Shown here: one piece after another, positions 55,399-63,154 of the stretch
Layout of the letters: each line of letters begins with the position of its first letter
Position numbering within the stretch: position 1 is the first letter of the stretch
Source: Methylobacterium sp. J-070
GTDB lineage: Bacteria > Pseudomonadota > Alphaproteobacteria > Rhizobiales > Beijerinckiaceae
NCBI RefSeq assembly: GCF_022829385.1
Contig: NZ_JAKSXX010000165.1
Coordinates: 186,001 to 250,000, forward strand
DNA length: 64,000 bases
Direction: 5' to 3'
The notes under the pieces: generated by a model
The model's database searches: none
What the model saw: only the letters and a program-made list of their open reading frames with translations
Told to the model about the DNA's origin: nothing
Program-made: the position numbers and the translations under genes

Positions 55399-55593
55399 TC
55401 AAAAGATAGTCGTATTTCCCATCGATGTCTTCGGTAAATCGACACGGCTATCGTCAAAGCATTCGATTTTGAGTCGCAGCCCATACAAAGTCGCATCGAC
55501 CCTGATCGTATCCGGCGGATCCCTCGGAAGCCGGAAGGAAATCTTCGCCTTCTCCAAAGTTTCTAAAACGTCGAAAATCGTATGATTTTCCAT
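55399..55593 (-). CDS. Small protein in toxin-like cassette, possible immunity or antitoxin
   Basis: A 64-residue protein starting MENHTIFDVLETLEKAKISF, then LPRDPPDTIRVDATLYGLRLKIECF. It has a short helix followed by beta strands. By my recollection it resembles small orphan proteins of about 70 residues, with a DAL..A.I.FRL opening and a later IEF/VEV strand, that occur beside polymorphic toxin genes. This is recollection only and no search was possible. The DNA is AT-richer than the chromosome. It is the last gene of the minus-strand patch, 175 bases after the candidate immunity gene. Confidence 0.5.
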   Translation of the reverse strand: MENHTIFDVLETLEKAKISFRLPRDPPDTIRVDATLYGLRLKIECFDDSRVDLPKTSMGNTTIF

Positions 55594-55768
55594 GCGCCCC
55601 TCTCTTCGACGAATCGATGCTGGCGAGTGGGCGATGCTGGGAACTTCGGTGAACGCTTGGCTTACCCTACTGTTCGACTGCTGGTTCTTCCATCACGCTT
55701 GTCCTTTGCTGTCCGGATTGTAGCCGCTTTCGACGCAATCGAACCGAGCGCCGTCACACGGACGCCGA

Positions 55769-56545
55769 TCAGTGTTGGTCCGGTCCGCTCGCGGCCGTAA
55801 TAGGTATGACAGCCTTCTGAAATGGAAATGCCGTGGGTTGCCAGTGGCGACCGAGCTTGAAACGGTCTGCTTCAGTGCGCTCGTTCTCCCAGAGAAGCTT
55901 CGCCAAAGTCATATGATCGCCCGTCTGCAGGGCCTCCCCCACCGCAACCCAGCTCCGGAGGTAATCAGATATCGGCTCACCATCGATCGCTTTTTGCTTC
56001 TCGTATCGCTCCCTGAAGCTCGGGGTAATCAGATCCCAATGTTTTCTCGCAATCGCAAGTTCGCCGAGCGCTGCGTTTGTGAGGCACATCCAGATATGAT
56101 CTTTGTTGAAGCTATAACCCCGCATTTCTTGGGATAAAATAAACGTTAAAATTTTTTCGATTGTGTCTAAGGATCTGAGAAGCGGAAGGACTTCGGTCTC
56201 AACCTGAACGACGAAATCGCCAGCGATGGTCGGGTCGTCCCAATCCCAGACACCCCCCTCGCCAGGTGGTTTGAACTGGCGTGACCGACCGATCATACCG
56301 ATTGATCGACCATGACCTCCAAAATCGAACTTATCTCCGCGAATATATAGCTCCGTGAGTCTCCACTCCAGCGTGAAGTACCCACGACTGGGGCGATCAT
56401 AAATTCGAATCTGCCTAGCGATATGCCCAACGCCTTGGAGGCATAGAAACTTGCCCCCCGTAAAAGCAACATCAGGGTTTCGATCGATCAGAGAAGCAGA
56501 CAACGCGCGAATTTGTTGTGCTGATGTACGAGTTAACTGGGCCAT
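55769..56545 (-). CDS. Candidate immunity protein of the nuclease cassette
   Basis: A 258-residue protein with no signal peptide and a mixed alpha/beta look. Features include MAQLTRTSAQQIRALSASL at the start, a central aromatic and charged part (YFTLEWRLTELYIRGDKFDF; GGVWDWDDPTI), and a helical C-terminal half (IEKILTFILSQEM, ELAIARKHWDLITPSF). I do not recognise a family. Its ATG at 56545 overlaps the last 13 bases of the nuclease gene, so it is co-translated. The position directly after a toxin-like nuclease is the usual place of an immunity gene. The role is an inference from position only. An upstream in-frame ATG at 56674 lies inside the nuclease gene. Confidence 0.6.
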   Translation of the reverse strand: MAQLTRTSAQQIRALSASLIDRNPDVAFTGGKFLCLQGVGHIARQIRIYDRPSRGYFTLEWRLTELYIRGDKFDFGGHGRSIGMIGRSRQFKPPGEGGVWDWDDPTIAGDFVVQVETEVLPLLRSLDTIEKILTFILSQEMRGYSFNKDHIWMCLTNAALGELAIARKHWDLITPSFRERYEKQKAIDGEPISDYLRSWVAVGEALQTGDHMTLAKLLWENERTEADRFKLGRHWQPTAFPFQKAVIPITAASGPDQH

Positions 56546-56979
56546 TTCCTGGGCCTCACTTGTATCATGATAAATCGGACCACTTCGGGAAATTTGCGCT
56601 TTGCCGCCTTGATGGAAGCGACGGCCTGTTGAGGCGTCCATCCCTCCCGTCCAGTTTTTGGATCGTAGATACACGCGGTGTCGATCTGAGGCCTTTCAAA
56701 TACGTCAGATCTCTTGCTACCTAGCAAGATTATCTTTCCTTTATCGTTCAGGTCGGCTAAAATGAGTTCTGCAACGAAATTTGGATCTTCTTTTCTGTTG
56801 ATGATGCGCGCGATCTCAGCGTGAATCATGGTACCCAGCTGGGTCGCATGTGCATACCCACCTTGCGCTGTCACACGCGCGGTTACCTCGTCCACAATAG
56901 CCTGCACTTCCCCGTTCCTCGGACAGGAGTCATCCAATTGAGCTTGGCTGAGCCGGCCGATCCACATCGGCATACTCAT
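56533..56979 (-). CDS. PD-(D/E)xK-like nuclease domain (putative polymorphic toxin C-terminus)
   Basis: This 148-residue frame resembles the C-terminal nuclease part of rhizobial polymorphic toxins. The pattern is WIGRLSQAQLDD..CPRNGEVQ, then GTMIHAEI (residues 49-56), Glu71 in DPNFVAEL, Asp100 in RPQID and Asp106-Pro-Lys108 in YDPKTG. Glu71, Asp100 and the D-x-K form a PD-(D/E)xK-like acid-lysine set. It lacks any secretion signal. The ATG at 56979 follows directly after a TAG that ends the upstream 222-residue frame, in the same reading frame. It is probably the C-terminal half of a larger protein split by that codon, or made alone by re-initiation. The gene overlaps a downstream candidate immunity gene. 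The region is AT-rich compared with its flanks. Confidence 0.6.
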   Translation of the reverse strand: MSMPMWIGRLSQAQLDDSCPRNGEVQAIVDEVTARVTAQGGYAHATQLGTMIHAEIARIINRKEDPNFVAELILADLNDKGKIILLGSKRSDVFERPQIDTACIYDPKTGREGWTPQQAVASIKAAKRKFPEVVRFIMIQVRPRKWPS

Positions 56980-56982
56980 CTA
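56980..56982 (-). other. In-frame TAG between the two halves of the toxin-like frame
   Basis: On the minus strand these bases read TAG. The codon before is CCG and the codon after is ATG in the same frame. It is the only stop in a frame that is otherwise open from the 222-residue gene to the end of the nuclease gene at 56533. It may be a nonsense mutation, a readthrough site, or a true gene boundary made by coupled stop-start. Confidence 0.8.
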
Positions 56983-57648
56983 CGGTTCGTCCCCGAATTC
57001 GTATTCTTGCGCTGTAAGCCCCAAAACGGTGCCGTACCCATCCTCACGAGCGGAGAGGTACGTCAGGAGCTGCAACCAAAGCTCGATGGTTGCGATGACG
57101 GGGGCGGCGATCAGCGGGAGGGCGGGGGCGAAGGCCTGTTGAACGATCGGCTCAGCGACGAGACCGGTCGGCGTAAAGGTGGTCCGCGATAGAACCTCGC
57201 CCGTTTTGCCGTCTCGAATCGTCTGCGTTTCCCCGGAAGTCTCGAACACCCGGCTTTCGCCGACCGGCGCCGTGACAATATGCTGTTCGTCGAACGGCTT
57301 TCGCCCCGCATGGACGCGGATCGACAGGACGCGCGTCCCATCCTCCAGCGTTGTGCTCTGCGGGGGCGGATCCTGGGGGGACGGCCCGCTTGGCCGATCC
57401 TCTTGGAGCGAGGCCCACTGAGCACCGATGGGAGTCGGCACCCACTCGCCGCCGTTCGGCTGTCCCGCTGGCGCACGCGGCTGCGTCTCCCAATTTTTGG
57501 CCTGGAGCTGTCGCTGCAGGCGGATCAGCTTGGTCTCCAGCGCGAGGCCGGCAAGAAGGTGGCGCAGAACCATCGCGTCGCTATGCGCTTGAGGCTCGTC
57601 ACGCATAAGGGCCTCGCCCTGCCATACCGCCTGTTTGCGGCCCGACAA
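56980..57648 (-). CDS. Putative N-terminal part of a split polymorphic toxin
   Basis: A 222-residue protein with an arginine/glutamine-rich helix, then the motif RAPAGQPNGGEW at residues 58-69, a proline-rich stretch, a beta-rich part (DGTRVLSIRVHAGRKP; DGKTGEVLSRTTF near 146-158) and a hydrophobic segment at 175-199. The RAPAG-x-GGEW motif recurs, in my recollection, ahead of toxin domains in alphaproteobacteria. The frame closes with TAG at 56980-56982, followed at once by the ATG of the nuclease frame with no frame change. A fused 371-codon reading would need only one sense codon in place of the TAG. No export signal is visible. A start at 57606 is also possible. Confidence 0.55.
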   Translation of the reverse strand: MSGRKQAVWQGEALMRDEPQAHSDAMVLRHLLAGLALETKLIRLQRQLQAKNWETQPRAPAGQPNGGEWVPTPIGAQWASLQEDRPSGPSPQDPPPQSTTLEDGTRVLSIRVHAGRKPFDEQHIVTAPVGESRVFETSGETQTIRDGKTGEVLSRTTFTPTGLVAEPIVQQAFAPALPLIAAPVIATIELWLQLLTYLSAREDGYGTVLGLTAQEYEFGDEP

Positions 57649-57725
57649 GATCGAAACAAGAACATAGGAAAAATGTCAAGATTTAAGACGCGCAGCCCGA
57701 TCGGTCGGCATCTGGCTGGTCCGCG

Positions 57726-57754
57726 TTGACGCGTCGCGCCCCCATCACTATAGA
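57726..57754 (+). promoter_or_regulatory. Sigma-70-type promoter of rpsT
   Basis: TTGACG at 57726-57731 and TATAGA at 57749-57754 are separated by 17 bases, a near-consensus housekeeping promoter. Transcription would start near 57761 and give a leader of about 125 bases before rpsT. The leader contains a GCGCGC-TTTC-GCGCGC hairpin at 57773-57788 whose role is unknown. Confidence 0.7.
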
Positions 57755-57884
57755 GACCGCTTCGCCGGGGGGGCGCGCTTTCGCGCGCGCTGCCTTTCGG
57801 CTATCGCCACACAACCTGATGCGACGACCGATTCCCGGCTGAGCCGGCCCGTCGGCTTCGCCCGACGAAGAGAACGAGGATTCC

Positions 57885-58151
57885 ATGGCCAACACCGCCT
57901 CGGCCAAGAAAATGACCCGCAAGATCGCCAAGCGCACGGCGATCAACCGCTCGCGCCGCTCGCGCATGCGCACCTTCGTCCGCAAGGTCGAGGAGGCCAT
58001 CGCCTCGGGCAACCAGCAGGACGCGCTCACCGCCCTGCGCGTCGCCGAGCCGGAGATGATGCGCGCCGCCCAGCGCGGCATCGTTCACAAGAACAACGCC
58101 TCGCGGAAGGTCTCGCGCCTGGCCGCCCGGGTGAAGGCCCTCGCGGCCTGA
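57885..58151 (+). CDS. rpsT: 30S ribosomal protein S20
   Basis: An 88-residue basic helical protein, [19 protein letters not shown] at the start and [16 protein letters not shown] at the end, typical of S20. It binds 16S rRNA in the small subunit. The length matches the family exactly. It is preceded by a near-consensus promoter and followed by an intrinsic terminator, so it is a single-gene unit. Position just before dnaA is common in alphaproteobacteria. Confidence 0.97.
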   Translation: MANTASAKKMTRKIAKRTAINRSRRSRMRTFVRKVEEAIASGNQQDALTALRVAEPEMMRAAQRGIVHKNNASRKVSRLAARVKALAA

Positions 58152-58178
58152 ACCACCCGCACATTCGAGACGGATGCA

Positions 58179-58204
58179 AGCCCGGCCTTCGCGCCGGGCT
58201 TTTT
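58179..58204 (+). terminator. Rho-independent terminator of rpsT
   Basis: AGCCCGGC (58179-58186) pairs with GCCGGGCT (58193-58200), and a T-run TTTTT reaching 58204 follows. This is 27 bases after the rpsT stop and is the clearest intrinsic terminator on the plus strand in the window. Confidence 0.85.
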
Positions 58205-58275
58205 CGTGCGCGCTCTCCGGGTCGGCAGCCCCCGGACGCGGCGCGGGCCGGTGCGAAGCCGTTAACCCTGTTCAA

Positions 58276-58613
58276 GACTCGCTCACGTTGCAGAGTCCAG
58301 GGACGGCGTGTAGCTTAACAGACACTGACACCGACCAAGCAAAACCGCGCGATTTCGGGACTCGGGCGAATCAATTCGATTCGGCAAGACTCTAGCGTCT
58401 GTCTTCGGCGCCGGCCGGAACACTTGCGGAGGAGGCTTCACCCCGTCCCCACAAGTCCCACTGTTAAAGGAACTGTAGGTAATTGTTGATAGGCTCTCCC
58501 AATCGGCAAAAGTTCCCCATGGAGGGGTTGACTCCATGAGGTGGACTTGGTCCCGCCCATTCATGCGGGACGCTGAGGGCGTAAATCGTGCGTACGCGCG
58601 GCCTGCGGGAATC
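58276..58613 (+). promoter_or_regulatory. dnaA leader with eight GANTC sites
   Basis: GANTC motifs lie at 58276, 58293, 58359, 58368, 58378, 58388, 58530 and 58609, eight in 338 bases, where about one is expected by chance. GANTC is the CcrM methyltransferase site of alphaproteobacteria, and methylation state of dnaA promoters is known to affect dnaA transcription in Caulobacter. Four of the sites fall within 34 bases at 58359-58392. I see no DnaA-box cluster, so this is a promoter leader and not an obvious origin. Confidence 0.6.
58367..58383. repeat. Inverted repeat overlapping two GANTC sites
   Basis: CGAATC at 58367-58372 and GATTCG at 58378-58383 are inverted copies with a 5-base spacer AATTC. 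Each arm holds one GANTC site. It could be an operator or a protein-binding site sensitive to methylation. Confidence 0.5.
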
Positions 58614-58639
58614 CGTCGGCGGCGTCGGGAGAGCCAGTG

Positions 58640-60133
58640 ATGCGTGTCGACGGAACGGTGGCGAGCGACGACGATGGGAGCCGCGGCGGCGGCAACACGG
58701 ATTACGGATCCGCCTGGGCGCGCGTGAAGCGGCGGCTCCGCGCGGAACTCGGCGAGGACGTCTTCGCCAGCTGGTTCGCCCGGCTGGAGCTGGACGCCGT
58801 GACCGGCGGCACGGCCCGTCTGACGGTCCCGACCCGCTTCCTCAAGAGCTGGATCGAATCGCACTACCTCGATCGCGTGCTCAACACGTTCAAGTCCGAG
58901 GTCGCAGAGGTCGCGCGGATCGAGGTCGGCGTGCGCGGCACCGGCGCTCCGGTCAGGCCGGTGGCCGTCGGGGCGTCGAAGGCCAGCCCGGCCAGCGGAC
59001 CGCTCGCCCGCCTGCACGCCACCGGCACGCCGGTGCCCGTCGCCGCGGTCGCATCGGCTCCGGAGCCGCGCGGCGCCGACGGCGGCGGCGATCTCAGCGG
59101 CACGCCCCTCGACGCGCGTCTGACCTTCGCGAGCTTCGTCATCGGGCGCTCCAACGCCCTGGCGCATGCCGCCGCCGAACGGGTCGCCCATCACCAGGGG
59201 GAGGGCGCGCTGTACAATCCGCTCTACCTTCACGCCGGCGTCGGCCTGGGCAAGACCCATCTGCTGCACGGCATCGGCCACGCCGCCCGCGAGGCCGGGC
59301 GCCGGGTCATCTACCTGACCGCCGACCGGTTCATGTACGGCTTCGTCAACGCCCTGAAGACGCAGTCGGCGCTGGCCTACAAGGAGCGCCTGCGCGGCAT
59401 CGACCTGCTGATCCTCGACGACGTCCAGTTCATCCAGGGCAAGTCGATCCAGGCCGAGTTCGGCCACACGATCAACGCGCTGATCGATGCCGGCCGCCAG
59501 GTCGTCGTCGCCTCGGACCGGCCCCCGACCGAGCTGGAGGCCCTCGAAGAGCGGGTCCGATCGCGCCTCGGCGGCGGCCTCGTGGTCGAGATCACCGCCC
59601 TCGACGAGGCGCTGCGCGTCTCCATCCTGTCGGCGCGCCTCGCCGCCGTGCGGGCCTCGCATCCGGGCTTCGATGTCTCGCCGCAGGTGGCGGCCTACGT
59701 GGCCCGGGCGATCACCGCCAACGGCCGCGACCTCGAAGGCGCGGTGAACCGGCTGCTGGCGCATGCCACGCTCACCGGCACCGCGGTGACGATGGAGACC
59801 GCCGAGAGCGCGATCCGGGACCTCGTGAAGAATCGCGAGCCGAAGCGCATCAAGATCGAGGACATCCAGAAGCTGGTCGCCTCGCGCTACAACGTCTCGC
59901 GCTCGGACATCCTGTCGGAGCGGCGCACCGCCGCCGTGGTGAAGCCGCGCCAGATCGCCATGTACCTGTCGAAGGTCCTGACCCTGCGCTCGCTCCCGGA
60001 GATCGGCCGCCGCTTCGGTGGACGCGATCACACCACGGTGCTGCACGCCGTCCGCAAGATCGAGAAGCTGATCGGCGAAGATTCGGTGCTCGGCGATGAA
60101 GTCGAGCTGCTGAAGCGGATGCTTCAGGACTAG
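58640..60133 (+). CDS. dnaA: Chromosomal replication initiator DnaA
   Basis: DnaA binds DnaA boxes at the origin and melts it. The 497-residue protein has N-terminal domain I (about 1-90, [22 protein letters not shown]), a variable alanine/proline-rich domain II, AAA+ domain III with Walker A GVGLGKTH near 199-206 and Walker [10 protein letters not shown] near 258, and domain IV with the DnaA signature [14 protein letters not shown] near 460. The ATG at 58640 is preceded by an in-frame GTG 3 bases earlier; both have GGGAGAGCC upstream. A long leader with GANTC sites precedes it. dnaN does not follow; a thiolase gene comes next after 268 bases without a recognisable gene. Confidence 0.97.
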   Translation: MRVDGTVASDDDGSRGGGNTDYGSAWARVKRRLRAELGEDVFASWFARLELDAVTGGTARLTVPTRFLKSWIESHYLDRVLNTFKSEVAEVARIEVGVRGTGAPVRPVAVGASKASPASGPLARLHATGTPVPVAAVASAPEPRGADGGGDLSGTPLDARLTFASFVIGRSNALAHAAAERVAHHQGEGALYNPLYLHAGVGLGKTHLLHGIGHAAREAGRRVIYLTADRFMYGFVNALKTQSALAYKERLRGIDLLILDDVQFIQGKSIQAEFGHTINALIDAGRQVVVASDRPPTELEALEERVRSRLGGGLVVEITALDEALRVSILSARLAAVRASHPGFDVSPQVAAYVARAITANGRDLEGAVNRLLAHATLTGTAVTMETAESAIRDLVKNREPKRIKIEDIQKLVASRYNVSRSDILSERRTAAVVKPRQIAMYLSKVLTLRSLPEIGRRFGGRDHTTVLHAVRKIEKLIGEDSVLGDEVELLKRMLQD

Positions 60134-60401
60134 CTGAACGCCGGTCGACGACCGGGCGAGGACTGTTCGGAAGCGGTCCTGTGCATGTCCGCGCAACGCC
60201 GACGGCGCGCTTCGATCCCCGGGATCGGTGCGCGTCGCCGGAAAACATTTCCAAACCACCTCCGTTGTCATGCGCCCTCGGTTCGCCCCCACCTTCGGGG
60301 CTGGCCGGGGGCGCGCCCGTCGTGGCAGACTGGCGCTGACCGAGACGGCCCTGTAAGGCCGCGTCGCCGACTGGCCCAGACCGACGCCCCGGGGAGTGCT
60401 G

Positions 60402-61610
60402 ATGACGGACGCCTTCATCTACGACCACGTTCGCACGCCGCGGGGGCGCGGCAAGGCGGACGGCTCCCTGCACGAGGTCACGGCCCTGCGTCTCGCCGAG
60501 ACCGCGTTGCGCGCCCTCAAGGACCGCAACGGGCTCGATACCGGATTGGTCGACGACGTGGTTCTGGGCTGCGTCGACCCCGTGGGCGAGGCGGGCGGCG
60601 ACATCGCCCGGGCGGCGGCCCTGGTGGCGGATTACGGCGCGCAGGTTCCGGGCGTGCAGATCAACCGGTTCTGCGCCTCCGGCCTCGACGCGGTGAACTT
60701 CGCCGCAGCGCAGGTCATGAGCGGCCAGCACGAGATGGCGGTGGGCGGCGGCGTCGAATCCATGAGCCGGATCGGGCTCGGGGCCTCGGGCGGCGCCTGG
60801 CCGGTGGATCCGGCGATCGCCATCAAGTCCTACTTCATGCCCCAGGGCGTCTCGGCCGACCTGATCGCCACCAAGTACGGCTTCACCCGCGACGATTGCG
60901 ACGCCTACGCGGTCCGCTCGCAGGCGCGCGCGGCGCAATCCTGGGCCGAGGGACTGTTCGACCGGTCGGTGGTTGCGGTGCGCGACGTGAACGGCATCAC
61001 GCTGCTGGACCGCGACGAGCACATGCGGCCGGGCACCGACATGCAGTCGCTGGCCGCGCTGAAAGCGTCGTTCGTTCAGATGGGCCAGATGGGCGGCTTC
61101 GACGCCGTGGCGACCGACGCCCATCCCGACGTGGAGACGGTGGATCACGTCCACCATGCCGGGAACTCCTCCGGCATCGTCGACGGCGCGGCCGCCGTGC
61201 TGATCGGCTCGCGGGCGGCGGGCGCGGCGGCCGGCCTGCGTCCCCGTGCCCGGATCCGGGCCTTCGCCAATATCGGCTCGGACCCGGCCCTGATGCTGAC
61301 CGGCCCGGTCGACGTCACCCGCAAGGTGCTGGCGAAGGCCGGGATGAGCCTGTCGGACATCGACGTGTTCGAGGTCAACGAGGCCTTCGCCGCGGTGGTC
61401 CTGCGCTTCTGCCAGGCCTTCGACCTCGATCCCGAGGCGGTCAACGTCAACGGTGGCGCCATCGCCCTGGGCCATCCGCTGGGCGCCACGGGTGCGATGA
61501 TCCTCGGCACGGCGCTCGACGAACTGGAGCGGACCGGCAAGGAGCGGGCGCTGGTCACGCTGTGCATCGGCGCCGGCATGGGCACCGCCACGATCATCGA
61601 GCGGATCTGA
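60402..61610 (+). CDS. Acetyl-CoA C-acetyltransferase / thiolase
   Basis: A 402-residue thiolase with the nucleophile Cys91 (NRFCASGLDAV), His358 (ALGHPLGATGA) and the acid/base Cys388 (LCIGAGMG). These complete the thiolase triad. It cleaves 3-ketoacyl-CoA in beta-oxidation or condenses two acetyl-CoA. A FadB-type gene begins 1.5 kb further on the same strand, which favours beta-oxidation (FadA-like). The ATG at 60402 follows GGGGAG; a GTG at 60396 is also in frame. The thiolase and FadB-type genes are separated here by DUF2059 and EAL genes. Confidence 0.92.
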   Translation: MTDAFIYDHVRTPRGRGKADGSLHEVTALRLAETALRALKDRNGLDTGLVDDVVLGCVDPVGEAGGDIARAAALVADYGAQVPGVQINRFCASGLDAVNFAAAQVMSGQHEMAVGGGVESMSRIGLGASGGAWPVDPAIAIKSYFMPQGVSADLIATKYGFTRDDCDAYAVRSQARAAQSWAEGLFDRSVVAVRDVNGITLLDRDEHMRPGTDMQSLAALKASFVQMGQMGGFDAVATDAHPDVETVDHVHHAGNSSGIVDGAAAVLIGSRAAGAAAGLRPRARIRAFANIGSDPALMLTGPVDVTRKVLAKAGMSLSDIDVFEVNEAFAAVVLRFCQAFDLDPEAVNVNGGAIALGHPLGATGAMILGTALDELERTGKERALVTLCIGAGMGTATIIERI

Positions 61611-61724
61611 GGTCGGCCCGGGGCGGCGACCCGCCGCTCCCCAAAGGGCCGGAACGCTGATAGAGGCGCGGTCTACGATCGGCCCGCGACCGGGCCGGAC
61701 GAAAAAACCACGGGAGACAAGCCC

Positions 61725-62231
61725 TTGAACCGCCTGATCGCGACGCTCTGCCTCGGCGTCACACTGAGCCTGCCGCTCGCCGCCCGCGCCGACGAGGCGG
61801 CGGACCGCGTCGCCGCCGCCACGACCCTCGTCAACAAGACCCTGATCAAGAACCTTCAGACGGGCTTCAACGTCGCCCTGGAGAAGACCGTCGCGCCGAT
61901 GCCGGAGGCCCGCGCCGAGTCTGTGCGCAAGGAACTCCTGGCCGAGTTCGAGAAGCAGCGCGGCATCATGGTGGAGGGGTTGTCGAAGGATTACGCCGAG
62001 AAGTTCAGCCTCGCCGAACTGAAGCATCTCGACGAGATCTACTCCGATCCGACCTACCTCAAGTTCCAGACGATGAATGCCGACCCGAACTCGTCGGTGA
62101 CGGCGATCTCGCAGAACTCGGTGACCAAGCTGCTCAACATGCTCGCCGTGGCCTCGGCGACCGACAACACGCCGCAGCCGGGCACGCCGCCGATGCCGCC
62201 CGCCGCGGCGCCGGCGCCGGCCCCGAAGTAG
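61725..62231 (+). CDS. DUF2059 exported protein
   Basis: A 168-residue protein with a signal peptide (MNRLIATLCLGVTLSLPLAARA, cleavage near 22) and a helical DUF2059 core (about 45-125: LIKNLQTGFNVALEK, FSLAELKHLDEIYSDPTYLKFQ). A proline/alanine-rich tail ends it. Start is TTG at 61725 after GGGAGACA. DUF2059 proteins are periplasmic and of unknown function; some look like folding or membrane-associated factors. It is 115 bases after the thiolase gene. Confidence 0.86.
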   Translation: MNRLIATLCLGVTLSLPLAARADEAADRVAAATTLVNKTLIKNLQTGFNVALEKTVAPMPEARAESVRKELLAEFEKQRGIMVEGLSKDYAEKFSLAELKHLDEIYSDPTYLKFQTMNADPNSSVTAISQNSVTKLLNMLAVASATDNTPQPGTPPMPPAAAPAPAPK

Positions 62232-62261
62232 CCGATGCGCGCCGCGCGCGACCGCCTGGCC

Positions 62262-63041
62262 TCAGGCCGCGCGCGCGGCCGCCACGGGCGCGAACCCGGC
62301 CACCGGGGGCAGCGCCTCCAGCAGCGGTTTGGCGAAGTGGTAGCCCTGCACCAGGGTGATCCCGAGGGCGCGGAGGGCTTCGAGCTCCGCGGCGGTCTCG
62401 ACGCCCTCGGCGAGCACCGTCACGCCCAGGGCGCCCGCGATCGCGACGACACCCGACACGATCGCGTGGCGCCCGGCATCGGTGTCGAGGCCGCGCAGCA
62501 GATCCATGTCGACCTTGATCAGGTCGGGGCGGAAATTGGCGAGCAGGCTCAGGCCCGCGAAGCCGGCGCCGAAATCGTCGAGGGCGGTCAGGAACCCCTG
62601 CTGCCGGTAAGCGGCCACGATGCGCTTGACGTGCTCGGTATCGCGAAACCGCTCCTGCTCGGTGAACTCGAACATGATGCGCCGGTGCGCGAAGTCGACG
62701 CGCCGCGCCGCCTCGAGCGACGCGCGGATGCAGGCATTCGGCTCGTAGACGGCGTTCGGCATGAAGTTGATCGACAGGCGCGTGGCGCTGTCGCGGGGGA
62801 ACAGCCGTCCGGCGAGTTCGATCGCCTTGACGCGGGCGGCCTGATCGAACTGGTAGCGCGTCTCGTCGGTCACGCGATCGAGGATCGTGTAGGCCGGCTC
62901 GCCGTTCGGGCCGCGCACCAGCGCCTCGTAGGCCCAGACGGAATCGTCCGCCAGATCGAGGATCGGCTGGAAGGCCATCGTGAATTCGAAATCGAGGGCG
63001 GTGCCGGCGCGGCAGGCGCGACAGCCAGTATCCTTCGTCAT
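62262..63041 (-). CDS. Standalone EAL c-di-GMP phosphodiesterase
   Basis: A 259-residue cytoplasmic EAL-domain protein that should hydrolyse c-di-GMP. The signature is EALVRG near residue 33-38, followed by INFMPNAVYEPN, FEFTEQER, ALDDFGAGFAGLSLL, LIKVDM, LAEGVET and VQGYHF, so all metal and catalytic positions are intact. An N-terminal CRAC pair (Cys7 and Cys10) comes before the fold and could bind a metal or heme, or be redox active. No sensor or GGDEF domain is attached. The ATG at 63041 is used; an earlier in-frame start at 63083 is less likely. It is divergent from the FadB-type gene. Confidence 0.9.
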   Translation of the reverse strand: MTKDTGCRACRAGTALDFEFTMAFQPILDLADDSVWAYEALVRGPNGEPAYTILDRVTDETRYQFDQAARVKAIELAGRLFPRDSATRLSINFMPNAVYEPNACIRASLEAARRVDFAHRRIMFEFTEQERFRDTEHVKRIVAAYRQQGFLTALDDFGAGFAGLSLLANFRPDLIKVDMDLLRGLDTDAGRHAIVSGVVAIAGALGVTVLAEGVETAAELEALRALGITLVQGYHFAKPLLEALPPVAGFAPVAAARAA

Positions 63042-63154
63042 GTCCGGCTTCCGTCGGTACCCCCCGGCATACGGACCGTGCACGAAGGCGCTCTACACAA
63101 CCTTAACGTGATCGCCTCGGTATCTCGCCGACGCTTTCCTGGGAGGACGGCCCC

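Noticed and set aside
58205-58639. Replication origin next to dnaA
   Set aside because: No cluster of TTATCCACA-type boxes was found; in many alphaproteobacteria the origin lies elsewhere.
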